Part shown: in pieces, positions 36,689 through 46,490 of the stretch
Position numbering within the stretch: position 1 is the first letter of the stretch
How the letters are laid out: each line of letters opens with the position of its first letter
From: Bacteroides thetaiotaomicron VPI-5482
GTDB taxonomy: Bacteria; Bacteroidota; Bacteroidia; Bacteroidales; Bacteroidaceae
Assembly: GCF_000011065.1 (NCBI RefSeq)
Contig: NC_004663.1
Coordinates: forward strand, 4,340,001 to 4,404,000
DNA: 64,000 bases
Direction of reading: 5' to 3'
Translations under genes and position numbers: made by a program
The notes under the pieces: model-generated
Database searches by the model: none
The model's input: the letters and a program-made list of their open reading frames with translations, nothing else
Told to the model about the DNA's origin: nothing

Positions 36689-37198
36689 ATGCAAGAGATC
36701 AGCTTCCGAAACGATATTTTGCCGTTGAAGGATAAACTCTTTCGACTGGCGCTCAGAATAACCCTGGATAGGGCAGAAGCCGAGGATGTCGTTCAGGACA
36801 CCATGATAAGGGTGTGGAACAAGCGTGATGAGTGGTCGCAATTTGAATCGGTTGAAGCCTATTGCCTGATAGTGGCAAAGAATCTGGCTATAGACCGGAG
36901 CCAGAAGAAAGAAGCTCAGAATGTGGAAATCACCCCCGAAATGGAGGAAGAACCTGATGCAAACAGTCCGTATGACCAGTTGGTTCATGATGAGAAAATG
37001 AACATTATCAATAGACTGGTGAACGAACTTCCCGAAAAACAGCGGCTTATCATGCAACTGAGGGACATTGAAGGTGAAAGCTATAAGAAAATTGCAACCC
37101 TTCTGAATCTGACAGAGGAACAAGTGAAAGTGAACCTTTTCAGAGCCAGACAAAAGGTAAAACAAAGGTATTTAGAAATTGACGAATATGGATTATAA
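36689..37198 (+). CDS. ECF RNA polymerase sigma factor
   Basis: 169 aa, sigma-70 regions 2 and 4 only. Region 2 has LRITLDRAEAEDVVQDTMIR, region 4 has LPEKQRLIMQLRDIEGESY then LTEEQVKVNLFRARQKVKQR, the DNA-binding helix for the -35. It overlaps the next gene, a one-helix membrane protein, by 11 bp. That arrangement, an ECF sigma followed by a coupled membrane protein, is typical of sigma/anti-sigma pairs, similar to the EcfO-Reo pair known from Bacteroides fragilis, though identity is not shown here. Its own promoter fits the ECF pattern shared with the DUF2807 and YbjQ genes. Confidence 0.94.
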   Translation: MQEISFRNDILPLKDKLFRLALRITLDRAEAEDVVQDTMIRVWNKRDEWSQFESVEAYCLIVAKNLAIDRSQKKEAQNVEITPEMEEEPDANSPYDQLVHDEKMNIINRLVNELPEKQRLIMQLRDIEGESYKKIATLLNLTEEQVKVNLFRARQKVKQRYLEIDEYGL

Positions 37199-37664
37199 GG
37201 ATATAGAACAGCTCCTGGAGCGATATTGGCAATGCGAAACTTCCGTGGAGGAGGAATCTGTGTTGCGCGACTTCTTCACAAAGGAGGAAGTACCCGCTCA
37301 TTTGCTCCGCTATAAAAACTTGTTTGTTTATCAGCAGGTTCAGCAGGAGGTAGGACTGGGCGAAGACTTTGACGCACGTATTCTGGCACAGGTGGAAACT
37401 CCGGTAGTGAAGGCAAAGCGTCTGACACTGACAGGAAGATTCATCCCCCTGTTCAAGGTCGCTGCTGTGATTGCAATCATCCTTTCATTAGGAAATGTAG
37501 CGCAACATTCTTTTTCCGGAGATGATGGAAGAGTATTGGCAACGGATACCATTGGTAAACAGCTGACCGCACCGTCGGTAGCTCTGTCAAATGAGCTGAA
37601 AGCAGATCAGGCATTGGCTGACAGCCTTGCGAAGATCAACAAGGTGCAGGTTATGAAAGAATAG
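37188..37664 (+). CDS. Small one-helix membrane protein, probable anti-sigma partner
   Basis: About 158 aa from the ATG at 37188, whose start MDYKDIEQLLERYWQCETSV fits the amphipathic N-terminus seen in Bacteroides anti-sigma-like proteins; the earlier TTG at 37179 is rejected. Residues 1-75 form a helical acidic domain, one transmembrane helix follows near 83-103 (VAAVIAIILSLGNVA), and the outer tail is short and lacks known domains. It overlaps the ECF sigma gene and no other gene follows before the terminator at 37788. Likely holds or controls the sigma factor at the membrane. No zinc-binding anti-sigma motif is seen, so the call rests on context. Confidence 0.75.
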   Translation: MDYKDIEQLLERYWQCETSVEEESVLRDFFTKEEVPAHLLRYKNLFVYQQVQQEVGLGEDFDARILAQVETPVVKAKRLTLTGRFIPLFKVAAVIAIILSLGNVAQHSFSGDDGRVLATDTIGKQLTAPSVALSNELKADQALADSLAKINKVQVMKE

Positions 37665-37787
37665 ACATTTTCATTTGCTTTAAACATATAATATAGTTAG
37701 TGTGCTTTAATTAAAACAACATCGAAAGCGAAACTGTGAAGTTTTCAATTCTCTCAAATTTTTTATAATGAAACTAACTAAATAAAT

Positions 37788-37816
37788 GGGCTACCGCGAG
37801 ATGCAGTAGCCCTTTT
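37788..37816 (+). terminator. Intrinsic terminator after the sigma operon
   Basis: GGGCTAC (37788-37794) and GTAGCCC (37806-37812) form a 7-bp stem followed by TTTT. It is between the plus-strand sigma operon and the convergent DUF2807 gene. Confidence 0.75.
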
Positions 37817-37839
37817 ATGTTTTTGGGATGTTTATGGAT

Positions 37840-38625
37840 TTAGTCTAGTTTGCGGAGCTTCTTGTGAGGGAAATCAATAGCCTGAGGATTTCCTTTGTAA
37901 GCGACGTTGCCGCTTCCGCTGACGTGCCCGCCTAGTTTGCCGTTGACGAAGCAGCTGATGTTACCCGAACCCGAGATACCTGCATATACGTCCGTAGCTT
38001 CCAGGTCGGCAGCTTTGATATTGCCGGAACCTGATATGTTGTACTTTGCTGCGCCTGTCATGCCGTCAAGGGTGATGTTGCCCGATCCGGAAATGCTTGC
38101 AGAGCAGGTTTTGCTGTCGATTTGTTTGAGTCTGACATCACCCGAACCATGAATTGAGATGGCCAGATGTCCGGTATCGAATGTGCTTCCTCCTAAATTG
38201 CCCGAACCGTTAATCGTTACTTTAAGATCTCCCTCGGTGTGAATGCCGTTCGCAAAGAGAATGCCACCCGATCCGTTGAGTGTCAGTCCGTTCAGGTCCG
38301 GTGAGAAAACTTTGATCTCTAGTTTGCCCTTGTCGATGATATTGACATTCTTTTTAAATTTTATATTCAATGTTTTTCCGTTTACTTTTGTTTCCAGGAG
38401 TTCTACGATATTGTCCGAACCGTAAATCTCGATGCGGGAGGAGGAGTCTTGCTGGTAGATGATGTTGGCACTTCCGGACATGCTGATGTCATTGAAATGT
38501 TCCAGATTCTCTTTTTTGGTGATGTAGTTTTTACTGCCTTTCACAATAGGGCCATTAAAACAGGAGGTGGCGGAGAATATCAGAATTATTCCGAGCAGCC
38601 ATGCAGTCAATGTGTTTCTTTTCAT
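37840..38625 (-). CDS. DUF2807 lipoprotein (head GIN domain)
   Basis: 261 aa with lipoprotein signal and lipobox ATSC at Cys22. From about residue 35 it is a repeat beta-structure, with many SGSGN-type repeats (ISGSGNITL, ISGSGNIKA, ISGSGNISC) expected to form a right-handed beta-helix, the DUF2807 putative auto-transporter adhesin / head GIN fold. Located at the cell envelope; molecular role unknown. Its minus-strand promoter matches the ECF pattern exactly, so it is probably controlled by the sigma factor next door. Convergent with the sigma operon. Confidence 0.9.
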   Translation of the reverse strand: MKRNTLTAWLLGIILIFSATSCFNGPIVKGSKNYITKKENLEHFNDISMSGSANIIYQQDSSSRIEIYGSDNIVELLETKVNGKTLNIKFKKNVNIIDKGKLEIKVFSPDLNGLTLNGSGGILFANGIHTEGDLKVTINGSGNLGGSTFDTGHLAISIHGSGDVRLKQIDSKTCSASISGSGNITLDGMTGAAKYNISGSGNIKAADLEATDVYAGISGSGNISCFVNGKLGGHVSGSGNVAYKGNPQAIDFPHKKLRKLD

Positions 38626-38660
38626 AATTGATAGTTGATTTTAATATGAGTTTATATGGA

Positions 38661-38690
38661 TTAGACGTTGCGAGTTACTATAAAGTTGCA
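38661..38690 (-). promoter_or_regulatory. ECF-type promoter of the DUF2807 gene
   Basis: On the minus strand TGCAAC (plus bases 38685-38690), 17 bp, CGTCTAA (38661-38667). Both boxes are identical to those of the YbjQ gene promoter at 52032 with the same spacing. Lies 36 bp upstream of the ATG. Confidence 0.75.
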
Positions 38691-38729
38691 TTGAATATCA
38701 CTTTTTTCGCCACCGGCTTCTTTTTTTAT

Positions 38730-38737
38730 TATTTTTG
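38730..38737 (+). promoter_or_regulatory. Promoter of the YgjP-type peptidase gene
   Basis: TATTTTTG -7 box, 24 bp before the ATG at 38761, with GGAGGAG acting as a strong ribosome binding site between them. Confidence 0.55.
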
Positions 38738-38760
38738 CAGCATCGGTTAAGGAGGAGAAA

Positions 38761-39459
38761 ATGGATACAGTGATAGAAGATGATGAATTGGGAAGTTTGA
38801 TAGTACGTGTCAATCCACGTGCCCGCAGTTTGGTGTTCCGTACCAAAAGCGATGCGGTCTACGTTTCTGTACCTCCCGGCACCACGACGAAAGAGGTGAA
38901 GCGTGCTATTGAGAATCTTCGTAGTAAGTTGCTGCTTTCCCGTCAGAAGGTTGCCCGTCCGTTGATTGACTTGGACTATAAGATTGATGCCGAGCATTTC
39001 AAACTATCTCTCATCTTAGGTGAAAAGGAGCAGTTTTTGGCTAATTCGCGATTGGGTGTCATGCAGATCGTTTGTCCGCCTCAAGCGGATTTTACTGATG
39101 AAAATTTACAGAACTGGTTGCGTAAAGTGATTGAAGAATCTTTGAGGCGGAATGCGAAAAGTATTCTTCCTCCTCGTTTGGAGCATCTTTCGGCGCAATG
39201 TGGATTGTCTTATGCCAGCGTGAAGATAAACTCCAGCCAGGGACGCTGGGGGAGTTGCTCGGCGAGAAAAAATATAAATCTGTCCTATTATCTTGTCCTG
39301 TTGCCCTCCCACCTGATCGACTATGTGCTTCTGCACGAGTTGTGCCATACTCGTGAGATGAATCACGGTGAGCGTTTCTGGGACTTGCTGAACCGGTTCA
39401 CAGATGGCAAGGCCCTTGCTTTGCGTAAAGAATTGAAGAAGTATCGCACAGAGATATAA
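38761..39459 (+). CDS. YgjP-like (DUF45) zinc metallopeptidase
   Basis: 232 aa. The zinc site is LLHELCHTREMNHGERFW: HELCH is the HExxH pair and NHGERFW supplies the third ligand histidine in the usual YgjP/WLM spacing. The conserved SSQGRWGSCSARKNINL block before it and the N-terminal RNPRARSLVFR-like beta region (here VRVNPRARSLVFR) are typical. Physiological substrate unknown. Transcribed alone from its own promoter, divergent from the DUF2807 gene. Confidence 0.9.
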   Translation: MDTVIEDDELGSLIVRVNPRARSLVFRTKSDAVYVSVPPGTTTKEVKRAIENLRSKLLLSRQKVARPLIDLDYKIDAEHFKLSLILGEKEQFLANSRLGVMQIVCPPQADFTDENLQNWLRKVIEESLRRNAKSILPPRLEHLSAQCGLSYASVKINSSQGRWGSCSARKNINLSYYLVLLPSHLIDYVLLHELCHTREMNHGERFWDLLNRFTDGKALALRKELKKYRTEI

Positions 39460-39498
39460 GATGCTTGGGATAAGGAACTCCTGATATTAAGCAGACTC

Positions 39499-39894
39499 TT
39501 ATTTAGCAAGCTGTTTGATTCCGTCCGTTTCTTTTTCAAACTGATAAGTTCCTCCCTTCTCGCTGAGATCGAAAACGGATGCTATTTCCGTTTTATTGTC
39601 TACAATCATCAGTGCGCTTTGTTCTGCAAACCGACCGACCTCTACCGTAAAGGCTTCTTCCTGCATGACTTGATTGGCGATAAGGCTGTCATTGACGAAC
39701 AGCGAAATGGAATCTCCGGCAAATCCTTTTACCAGGCTGATCGTATAAGTTTCAATATAATGTCGTTCTGCCTGGTTTTCCCGTTGCAGGCGTAAGCTCA
39801 TATAAATGAAAATAACTACGACAAAAATGACGGCAAAAGCCAGAATGCCATTGCCGACCATAAACTGTTTGTTGGTGTTGAGATGATGTGCCAT
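39499..39894 (-). CDS. Small single-pass membrane protein, unknown function
   Basis: 131 aa from the ATG at 39894 (MAHHLNTNKQFM); the in-frame extension to 39933 overlaps the promoter-like TATCTTTA and is rejected. One transmembrane helix at about 18-40 (ILAFAVIFVVVIFIYMSL), then a periplasmic domain of about 85 residues with several beta-strand-like stretches and no cysteine. I do not recognise the family. It lies between the YgjP peptidase and the TIR-Sel1 gene, convergent with the first and divergent from the second. Confidence 0.7.
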   Translation of the reverse strand: MAHHLNTNKQFMVGNGILAFAVIFVVVIFIYMSLRLQRENQAERHYIETYTISLVKGFAGDSISLFVNDSLIANQVMQEEAFTVEVGRFAEQSALMIVDNKTEIASVFDLSEKGGTYQFEKETDGIKQLAK

Positions 39895-40050
39895 AGCCGT
39901 TGTATTTTTAATTATTGCGGTGTAAAGATACAATTATTTTTTGTATTACTAAGAATTTCATTATCTTAGCAACCAACATCCGTCTGAATTCAGGATTGTA
40001 TCGGTGTCGTGGAGTGTGTAAACCTAAGTTGAATATATACAATAAAGATT

Positions 40051-41292
40051 ATGGATCATGAAGTGTTTATTAGCTATTCAAGTGCCAATATACAGACGGC
40101 ACAGGCAATATGTCATGCATTAGAAAGTAACAGGATCAAGTGTTGGATGGCTCCGCGTGACATAAGACCCGGAGCGGAGTATGGTGATATTATTGAAGAA
40201 GCTATTGTGACCTGTAAAGTGTTCCTGATTGTCTTTTCTGAAACGTCTCAAATATCCCGCTGGGTGCGTAGTGAACTGAATATTGGCTTTAGCAGCAATA
40301 AGCCTATTATACCTTTCCGCATAGATCCTACTGATCTGAAAGGGTCTATGAAACTGATGCTGAATGATAAACACTGGCTGAATGCTTATCCTAATCCGGA
40401 AGAGAAGTTTAGTGAGCTGGCTGCGGTCATACTTGATCTGTTGCAACATCCGGCTGTGGATACAATTTCACCTCCCGGCTTTCAACCGGCTTCGAATGTC
40501 GCTTCTGCAGACGGTAGTAATGCCGGTGCGCAGGGGTTATTCGGAAAACTGCTCAATCAGCTGTTCGTTAAGCGGAGAGTGAAAGTAACTTCTGATCATG
40601 CTGCCGAAATATTCCTGAATGGTGAGAGAAAAGGAAAACTGGATGCTTATGAAACTGGTAACTATTCTGTCAGTGAGGATTTCTATCAGCTGGAAGTTTA
40701 TAGCTGTGAGTACGGGAAAAAAGTGAAATGTGAATATAGCGGATCTTTTTCCAATTCTTCGACAGTTATTATTTCTGTGGATATGGCTACGGCTGAAAAG
40801 CAATATCTGATGAAAGCTAAAAATATAACTTCCGGGCAGATCAATGATTTGGGAATTATCTTCCTGGATGAAGGAAAATTTGAAGATGCCCAGGAGTGTT
40901 TCCTGAAAGCTGCAAGTATGGGAGAAGCTGCCGCTGCTTATAATTTAGGAATGATGTACCATTTTGGCAAAGGGGTGGAAATAGATTACGATGTCGCGCG
41001 TGAATATTATGAAGAGGCGGTAAAGAGTGACTATCCGTTGGCGCTGAATAATTTGGGCTCAATTTATTATAACGGACATGGAGTGAGAAAAGACATTGCG
41101 AAATCGTTCCCATATTTTTGTCGTGCGGCAGAGAGAGGGGTGGAATCCGCTCAGTTTACGGTTGCTACCATGTTGTTTTACGGTCAGGGAGTGGCAGTAG
41201 ATAAAGCCAAGGCTAAAAAGTGGTTCCAAAAAGCCGCAGCTCAAGGCTGTAAGGATTCTCAAAACTATCTGAATTCCTGGGTTGATGATTAG
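40051..41292 (+). CDS. TIR domain - PEGA-like - Sel1 repeat protein
   Basis: 413 aa with three parts. Residues 1-130 are a TIR domain: HEVFISYSSAN at strand A, CWMAPRDIRPGAEY at the BB-loop region, and RWVRSELNIGFSSNKPIIPF, where E75 aligns with the catalytic glutamate of NAD-hydrolysing TIR proteins such as SARM1 (WVHKE). Residues about 185-250 look like a PEGA-type beta domain (AEIFLNGERKGKL). Residues about 260-405 are four Sel1/TPR repeats (AAYNLGMMYHFGKGVEIDYD, ALNNLGSIYYNGHGV). No signal peptide or membrane helix, so cytoplasmic. The catalytic Glu suggests it could cleave NAD+. TIR proteins often act in phage defence, but no defence partner lies next to it. Confidence 0.9.
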   Translation: MDHEVFISYSSANIQTAQAICHALESNRIKCWMAPRDIRPGAEYGDIIEEAIVTCKVFLIVFSETSQISRWVRSELNIGFSSNKPIIPFRIDPTDLKGSMKLMLNDKHWLNAYPNPEEKFSELAAVILDLLQHPAVDTISPPGFQPASNVASADGSNAGAQGLFGKLLNQLFVKRRVKVTSDHAAEIFLNGERKGKLDAYETGNYSVSEDFYQLEVYSCEYGKKVKCEYSGSFSNSSTVIISVDMATAEKQYLMKAKNITSGQINDLGIIFLDEGKFEDAQECFLKAASMGEAAAAYNLGMMYHFGKGVEIDYDVAREYYEEAVKSDYPLALNNLGSIYYNGHGVRKDIAKSFPYFCRAAERGVESAQFTVATMLFYGQGVAVDKAKAKKWFQKAAAQGCKDSQNYLNSWVDD

Positions 41293-41349
41293 ATATTGGT
41301 GTTTGTGCCTGATATACGACTATTAATTCATACTTTTTTTCTTTAATGT

Positions 41350-41428
41350 TTTGTAGTCGAATAGATTATTTATATCTTTGCAACCGAAATGGATGAAAGG
41401 TGGAGGGGCGATTAAGCTCCTTTTTTTG
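41350..41428 (+). promoter_or_regulatory. rimP-nusA-infB promoter and leader
   Basis: TTTG (41350-41353), 19 bp, TATCTTTG (41373-41380): a perfect Bacteroides promoter. The leader contains GGAG (41402) and CTCC (41417) followed by seven T residues, a weak hairpin-plus-U-run that could be an attenuator before rimP. The stem is only about 4 bp, so the attenuator part is tentative. Confidence 0.6.
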
Positions 41429-41446
41429 TTCTTATATAGTTAATAA

Positions 41447-41914
41447 ATGATAGAAAAGAAAACTGTTTGTCAGATTGTTGAAGAGTGGCTGGAAGGAAAA
41501 GACTACTTTCTGGTAGAGGTGACCGTGAGCCCGGATGACAAGATCGTGGTCGAAATAGACCACGCAGAAGGAGTTTGGATTGAAGACTGCGTAGAGCTTA
41601 GCCGCTTTATCGAGTCGAAACTGAACCGTGAAGAGGAAGATTATGAACTGGAAGTGGGCTCTGCCGGTATCGGACAACCCTTTAAAGTGCTGCAACAGTA
41701 TTACATCCACATCGGACAAGAGGTGGAAGTAGTGACCAGAGACGGACGTAAACTGGCAGGTATCCTGAAAGATGCCGATGAAGAGAAGTTTACAGTAGGC
41801 GTACAGAAGAAGGTAAAACTCGAAGGTTCCAAGCGTCCGAAGTTGATCGAAGAGGACGAAACCTTCACTTATGAGCAAATAAAATATACTAAATACTTAA
41901 TTAGCTTTAAATAG
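41447..41914 (+). CDS. rimP: Ribosome maturation factor RimP
   Basis: 155 aa. Small-subunit assembly factor. EEWLEGKDYFLVEVTVSPDD, VVEIDHAEGVWIEDCVELSR and LEVGSAGIGQPFKV are the conserved N-terminal blocks (the last has a G-I-G-Q-P variant of the usual SPG-P). The C-terminal SH3-like domain follows. First gene of rimP-nusA-infB, separated from nusA by 2 bp, the universal order. Confidence 0.93.
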   Translation: MIEKKTVCQIVEEWLEGKDYFLVEVTVSPDDKIVVEIDHAEGVWIEDCVELSRFIESKLNREEEDYELEVGSAGIGQPFKVLQQYYIHIGQEVEVVTRDGRKLAGILKDADEEKFTVGVQKKVKLEGSKRPKLIEEDETFTYEQIKYTKYLISFK

Positions 41915-41916
41915 TT

Positions 41917-43236
41917 ATGGCCAAAAAAGAAGAAACAATCAGCTTGATTGATACATTTTCGGAATTTAAGGAACTGAAGAATATCGATAGAACGACGATG
42001 GTTAGCGTACTTGAAGAGTCGTTCCGTAGCGTAATCGCGAAAATGTTTGGCACCGATGAGAATTACGACGTGATCGTGAACCCGGACAAGGGTGACTTCG
42101 AGATATGGCGTAACCGTGAAGTTGTGGCCGATGAAGATTTGACAAACCCCAATATGCAGATTTCGCTGACGGAAGCACAGAAAATCGATGCTTCATACGA
42201 AGAAGGCGAAGAAGTGACTGATGAGGTGATCTTTGCCAAGTTCGGACGTCGTGCTATCCTGAATCTCCGTCAGACACTGGCTTCAAAGATTCTGGAACTT
42301 GAAAAGGACAGTATTTATAATAAATATATTGATAAAGTAGGTACAATCATCAACGCGGAAGTATACCAGATCTGGAAAAAGGAAATGTTGCTTCTGGACG
42401 ATGAAGGAAACGAACTGCTGTTGCCTAAGACTGAACAGATCCCGAGCGACTTTTATCGTAAAGGTGAAACAGCCCGTGCAGTGGTTGCCCGCGTAGACAA
42501 CAAGAACAATAATCCGAAGATTATTTTGTCACGTACTTCTCCCGTTTTCCTGCAACGTCTGTTCGAAATGGAAGTGCCTGAAATCAATGATGGTTTGATT
42601 ACCATTAAAAAGATTGCCCGTATCCCTGGCGAACGTGCCAAGATCGCAGTGGAATCTTATGATGACAGAATCGATCCCGTAGGCGCCTGCGTAGGTGTAA
42701 AGGGGAGTCGTATTCATGGGATTGTTCGTGAATTACGCAATGAAAATATCGACGTGATCAATTACACATCGAACATTTCATTGTTTATCCAGCGTGCCTT
42801 GAGCCCGGCTAAGATTTCTTCTATCCGTCTGAATGAGGAAGAGAAAAAGGCTGAGGTATTCCTTAAACCGGAAGAGGTATCGCTTGCTATTGGTAAAGGC
42901 GGTTTGAATATCAAACTGGCCAGTATGTTGACTGAGTACACTATCGACGTGTTCCGTGAATTGGATGAGAATGTGGCTGACGAGGATATCTATCTCGACG
43001 AGTTCAGAGATGAAATCGACGGATGGGTGATCGATGCAATCAAGGCTATCGGTATCGATACTGCGAAGGCTGTGTTGAATGCGCCTCGCGAGATGTTGAT
43101 TGAAAAGACGGACCTGGAAGAAGAGACAGTGGACGAGGTAATACGTATTTTGAAATCGGAGTTTGAAGAAGAACCGGCAGCAGAGATGGAGCCTGAGACA
43201 GAGGCGGAACCTGAAGCTGAACCAACACAAGAGTAA
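41917..43236 (+). CDS. nusA: Transcription termination/antitermination protein NusA
   Basis: 439 aa. N-terminal RNA-polymerase binding domain (about 1-130), S1 domain (about 135-200), and KH1/KH2 (about 205-350) with GACVGVKGSRI and LAIGKGGLNIKLA as the two GxxG loops. A C-terminal acidic tail (EPAAEMEPETEAEPEAEP) replaces the two AR repeats seen in E. coli. Modulates pausing, termination and antitermination. Co-transcribed with rimP and infB. Confidence 0.95.
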   Translation: MAKKEETISLIDTFSEFKELKNIDRTTMVSVLEESFRSVIAKMFGTDENYDVIVNPDKGDFEIWRNREVVADEDLTNPNMQISLTEAQKIDASYEEGEEVTDEVIFAKFGRRAILNLRQTLASKILELEKDSIYNKYIDKVGTIINAEVYQIWKKEMLLLDDEGNELLLPKTEQIPSDFYRKGETARAVVARVDNKNNNPKIILSRTSPVFLQRLFEMEVPEINDGLITIKKIARIPGERAKIAVESYDDRIDPVGACVGVKGSRIHGIVRELRNENIDVINYTSNISLFIQRALSPAKISSIRLNEEEKKAEVFLKPEEVSLAIGKGGLNIKLASMLTEYTIDVFRELDENVADEDIYLDEFRDEIDGWVIDAIKAIGIDTAKAVLNAPREMLIEKTDLEEETVDEVIRILKSEFEEEPAAEMEPETEAEPEAEPTQE

Positions 43237-43288
43237 TATGCATTACGATTGAATTTTCTTCGCTCCATTTATTCATTAAATTTTAAAT

Positions 43289-46200
43289 ATGACGATAAGG
43301 TTAAACAAAGTTACAAGAGATTTGAATGTAGGAATCGCGACGGTAGTTGAGTTCCTGCAAAAGAAAGGGTATACCGTTGAGGCTAATCCTAATACCAAAA
43401 TTAGTGAGGAGCAGTACGCTGTGCTCGTTAAAGAGTTTAGTACAGACAAGAACCTTAGACTTGAATCGGAGCGTTTCATCCAGGAACGTCAGAATAAGGA
43501 ACGTAATAAGGCATCGGTATCTATCGAGGGCTTCGAGAAGCAGCAGGAGAAACCGAAGTCGGAAGATGTGATTAAGACAGTCGTACCGGAGGATGCACGT
43601 CCTAAGTTTAAACCTGTCGGAAAAATAGATTTGGATAAATTCAGCGGTCGGAGAACAGATAAAGTAGAAAAAGCGCCGGAAAAGAAAGTAGAACCTGTAG
43701 TAGAACAACCTGTGGTAGAGCAACCCGTTGCTGAAAAAACAGTCGTTGAGAAACCAGTGGTTGAATCCGAAGTGAAAAAGGAAGAGCCGAAAGTGGAAAA
43801 GGTGGAAGTAATTGCACCGAAACCTGCACCAGTAGAACAGCCAGTAGTAGCGCCGAAACCTGCAGTGGAGACAAAACCGGTAGAAGTTGAGAAAGTAGTA
43901 GTGGAAGAAGTAAAGAAAGAAGAGCCGAAGGTGGTAGAAACTGCACCTGTGAAGGCAGAAGAACGTAAAGTAGAAAGAACGGCAGAAGTAACTGCAACAG
44001 TGACAACTCCGACTGAAGAAAATGCGTCGAAAGAAAATGAGGTGTTTAAAATCCGTCAACCGGAACTGGGAGCGAAGATCAATGTCATCGGTCAGATTGA
44101 CCTGGCTGCATTGAATCAGTCTACCCGTCCTAAGAAGAAATCGAAGGAAGAAAAACGCCGTGAACGCGAAGAAAAAGAAAAAGTTCGTCAGGATCAGAAG
44201 AAACTGATGAAGGAAGCTATCATCAAGGAAATCCGTAAAGAGGACAGTAAACAGGCAAAACCGGGCGTAAAAGATAATAATGCCGATGCTGCCAGAAAGA
44301 AACGGAATCGTATCAACAAAGAGAAGGTGGATGTCAACAATGTGGCAACTTCCAACTTTGCTGCTCCGAGACCCAATACTCAGACCGGTAAAGGTGGTGG
44401 CAACCATCCCCGTCCTCAGGGTCAAGGCCAGGGACAGGGCAATAATAATAACAACAACAAGAAGAATAATAATAAGGATCGCTTCAAGAAGCCGGTTATC
44501 AAGCAGGAGGTTAGCGAAGAAGATGTAGCAAAGCAGGTAAAAGAAACTTTGGCACGTCTGACAACCAAGGGTAAGAACAAGACTTCTAAGTACCGCAAGG
44601 AAAAACGTGAAATGGCTTCCAACCGTATGCAGGAACTGGAAGATCAGGAAATGGCAGAAAGCAAGGTACTGAAGCTGACTGAGTTCGTAACGGCTAACGA
44701 GTTGGCAACGATGATGGACGTATCAGTCAATCAGGTTATTGCAACTTGTATGAGTATCGGTATGATGGTTTCCATCAACCAGCGTCTGGATGCGGAAACA
44801 ATTAATCTGGTAGCCGAAGAGTTTGGTTTCAAGACCGAATATGTAAGTGCGGAAGTGGCACAGGCTATCGTGGAAGAAGAAGATGCTCCGGAAGATTTGC
44901 AGCCACGTGCTCCAATCGTAACGGTGATGGGACACGTTGACCACGGTAAGACATCCTTGCTTGACTACATCCGTAAGGCGAATGTAATTGCCGGTGAAGC
45001 CGGAGGTATTACACAGCACATCGGTGCTTACAACGTACAGTTGGAAGACGGACGCCGTATTACGTTCCTGGATACTCCGGGTCATGAGGCGTTTACTGCT
45101 ATGCGTGCCCGTGGTGCGAAAGTAACGGATATTGCGATCATTATTGTGGCAGCCGATGATAACGTGATGCCGCAGACGAAGGAAGCGATCAATCATGCGA
45201 TGGCAGCAGGTGTACCTATTGTATTTGCAATCAATAAGGTAGATAAGCCGACTGCTAATCCGGACAAGATTAAAGAAGAACTGGCTGCAATGAACTATCT
45301 CGTGGAAGAATGGGGTGGTAAATACCAGTCACAAGATATCTCTGCCAAGAAAGGTATGGGTGTGGAAGATTTGATGGAAAAAGTATTGCTGGAAGCTGAA
45401 ATGCTTGATTTGAAGGCAAATCCGAACCGTAATGCGACAGGGTCCATCATTGAATCTTCATTGGATAAGGGACGTGGTTATGTAGCTACGGTGCTGGTAT
45501 CGAATGGTACTTTGAAAGTAGGAGATATTGTATTGGCAGGAACCAGCTACGGACGTGTGAAAGCCATGTTCAACGAACGTAATCAGCGCGTGAAAGAAGC
45601 GGGACCAGCCGAACCGGCATTGATTCTGGGACTGAACGGTGCTCCTGCTGCAGGTGATACGTTCCATGTAGTTGAAAGTGATCAGGAAGCCCGTGAAATC
45701 ACGAATAAACGTGAACAGCTGGCTCGTGAACAAGGCTTGCGTACACAGAAGATCCTGACTTTGGACGAACTTGGCCGTCGTATTGCTTTGGGTAACTTCC
45801 AGGAATTGAACATCATCGTCAAAGGTGACGTGGACGGTTCTGTAGAAGCATTGAGCGACTCGTTGATCAAGTTGTCTACTGAACAGATCCAGGTAAATGT
45901 GATCCATAAAGGCGTGGGTGCTATCTCCGAATCGGATGTATCACTGGCTGCTGCTTCGGATGCGATTATCGTCGGATTCCAGGTACGTCCTTCGGGTGCT
46001 GCCGCTAAGATGGCGGAACAGGAAGGTGTCGATATCCGTAAGTACTCCGTCATCTACGATGCAATCGAGGAGGTGAAGGCCGCTATGGAAGGTATGTTAG
46101 CTCCGGAACTGAAAGAACAGATTACGGCTACGATCGAAATCCGCGAAGTGTTCAATATCACGAAAGTGGGACTTGTGGCTGGTGCGGTAGTGAAGACCGG

Positions 46201-46411
46201 AAAGGTGAAACGAAGCGACAAGGCTCGTCTGATCCGCGATGGTATCGTTATCTTCACCGGAAACATCAATGCACTGAAACGCTTCAAGGACGACGTGAAG
46301 GAAGTAGGTACAAACTTCGAGTGCGGTATCAGTCTGGTGAACTGCAACGACATGAAGGTAGGCGATATGATCGAGACATTCGAAGAAATAGAAGTGAAAC
46401 AGACGTTATAA
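43289..46411 (+). CDS. infB: Translation initiation factor IF-2
   Basis: 1040 aa GTPase that loads initiator tRNA. Residues 1-55 are the IF2N domain ([20 protein letters not shown]); about 90-420 is a low-complexity Val/Pro/Glu/Lys region, then a Gly/Asn-rich stretch, which explains the extra length; a second IF2N-like part is near 455-510. The G domain starts near 543: GHVDHGKT (G1), DTPGHE (G3), NKVD (G4). Domains II-IV follow to the end. The G1-G4 motifs are intact. A strong terminator follows at 46435. Confidence 0.96.
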
Positions 46412-46434
46412 ATTGTACTGAATCGAGAATATAC

Positions 46435-46474
46435 GGAGGCACAGAGTGGATTTACAACTCCGTGCCTCCTTTTT
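46435..46474 (+). terminator. Strong intrinsic terminator after infB
   Basis: GGAGGCACAGAG (46435-46446) pairs with CTCCGTGCCTCC (46458-46469) with one G-U pair, followed by TTTTTC. It lies just before the cvpA-suf operon. Confidence 0.85.
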
Positions 46475-46490
46475 CTTTTAAAAAGAGATA

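Noticed and set aside
39955..39990. ECF-type promoter before the TIR-Sel1 gene
   Set aside because: GCAACC and CGTCTGAA occur there but only 6 bp apart, far too close for -35 and -10 boxes.
41402..41427. Firm call of an attenuator in the rimP leader
   Set aside because: The stem is only about 4 bp; noted within the promoter entry but not claimed as a separate terminator.
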